5,877 bases of DNA from 38-11 sp927435965 (lineage in GTDB: Bacteria > Bacillota > Clostridia > Tissierellales > Dethiosulfatibacteraceae): contig CAKMKB010000165.1 in NCBI GenBank assembly GCA_927435965.1, positions 1-5,877 of the forward strand. The letters run 5' to 3'. The number at the start of each line of letters is the position of its first letter. The stretch's first letter is position 1. The notes beneath the pieces were generated by a model. It was not told where the DNA came from and made no database searches. It was given only the letters and a program-made list of their open reading frames with translations. Of this stretch, positions 5,829-5,877 are shown piece after piece. Made by a program: the position numbers and the translations under genes.

Positions 5829-5877
5829 AGCACTCATCGCGTCGTTAAGAGACAGTATAGCATTGCGATGGTTGTGC

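Larger units (their letters stand above)
5285..5877. other. Unassigned 593-bp region at the right end
   Basis: I can support no gene here. From 5285 to about 5590 the DNA is very AT-rich with stops in all frames; it includes an imperfect inverted repeat, GTATTAACCAA (5316-5326) against TTGGTAATAC (5343-5352), with one bulged A. After about 5590 the GC content rises visibly. The 5544-5777 minus-strand frame (77 codons, TTG start, no convincing ribosome binding site) resembles no family I know. A plus-strand frame is open from 5772 to the window edge but has no supported start. All three minus-strand frames entering from the right end meet a stop at 5817-5847. It could be intergenic DNA, a decayed gene or an untranslated RNA. 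Confidence 0.5.

Noticed and set aside
1..5877. CRISPR array, tRNA, rRNA or intact insertion sequence
   Set aside because: No regularly spaced repeats, no recognisable RNA gene and no transposase were seen on reading both strands.

Overview
The window looks like low-GC Firmicutes chromosome, probably Clostridia. This is inferred from AT-rich intergenic DNA, strong AGGAGG-type ribosome binding sites, TTG starts and protein families typical of anaerobic Firmicutes; no taxonomic marker is present. It carries a compact arsenic resistance locus. Left of it is a divergent two-gene operon of unproven function, and right of it is an unassigned tail.

Layout. 1-315 (+) is the 3' end of an unrecognised gene. 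It converges on a minus-strand pair: a questin oxidase-like protein (1650-649), then a YgbA-family (nitrous oxide-stimulated promoter family) cysteine-rich protein (643-329). A perfect 42-bp palindrome at 295-336 contains the stop codons of both converging genes and is a likely bidirectional terminator. The 162-bp gap 1651-1812 holds divergent promoters for the minus-strand pair and the first ars unit.

The ars locus (1813-5202, +) reads arsR1, arsP-type permease, arsR2, acr3, arsC. It has two promoters, one before each ArsR gene, so it looks like two modules. arsR1-arsP is a predicted sensor plus DUF318 permease for trivalent organoarsenicals. arsR2-acr3-arsC is a sensor plus arsenite exporter plus thioredoxin-coupled arsenate reductase. 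ArsC would reduce arsenate to arsenite, Acr3 would export it, and ArsP would export methylated or aromatic trivalent arsenicals. Both ArsRs carry the ELCVCEL arsenic-sensing motif. Both promoter regions share AATATA-NN-CATATA, a candidate common operator. A rho-independent terminator follows arsC at 5250-5284.

5285-5877 has no gene I can support. It is very AT-rich to about 5590, then clearly richer in GC, with several short inverted repeats.

The ars locus is a variant of well-known systems. The least explained parts are the divergent questin oxidase-like/YgbA operon, the possible shared ArsR operators, and the structured right end.
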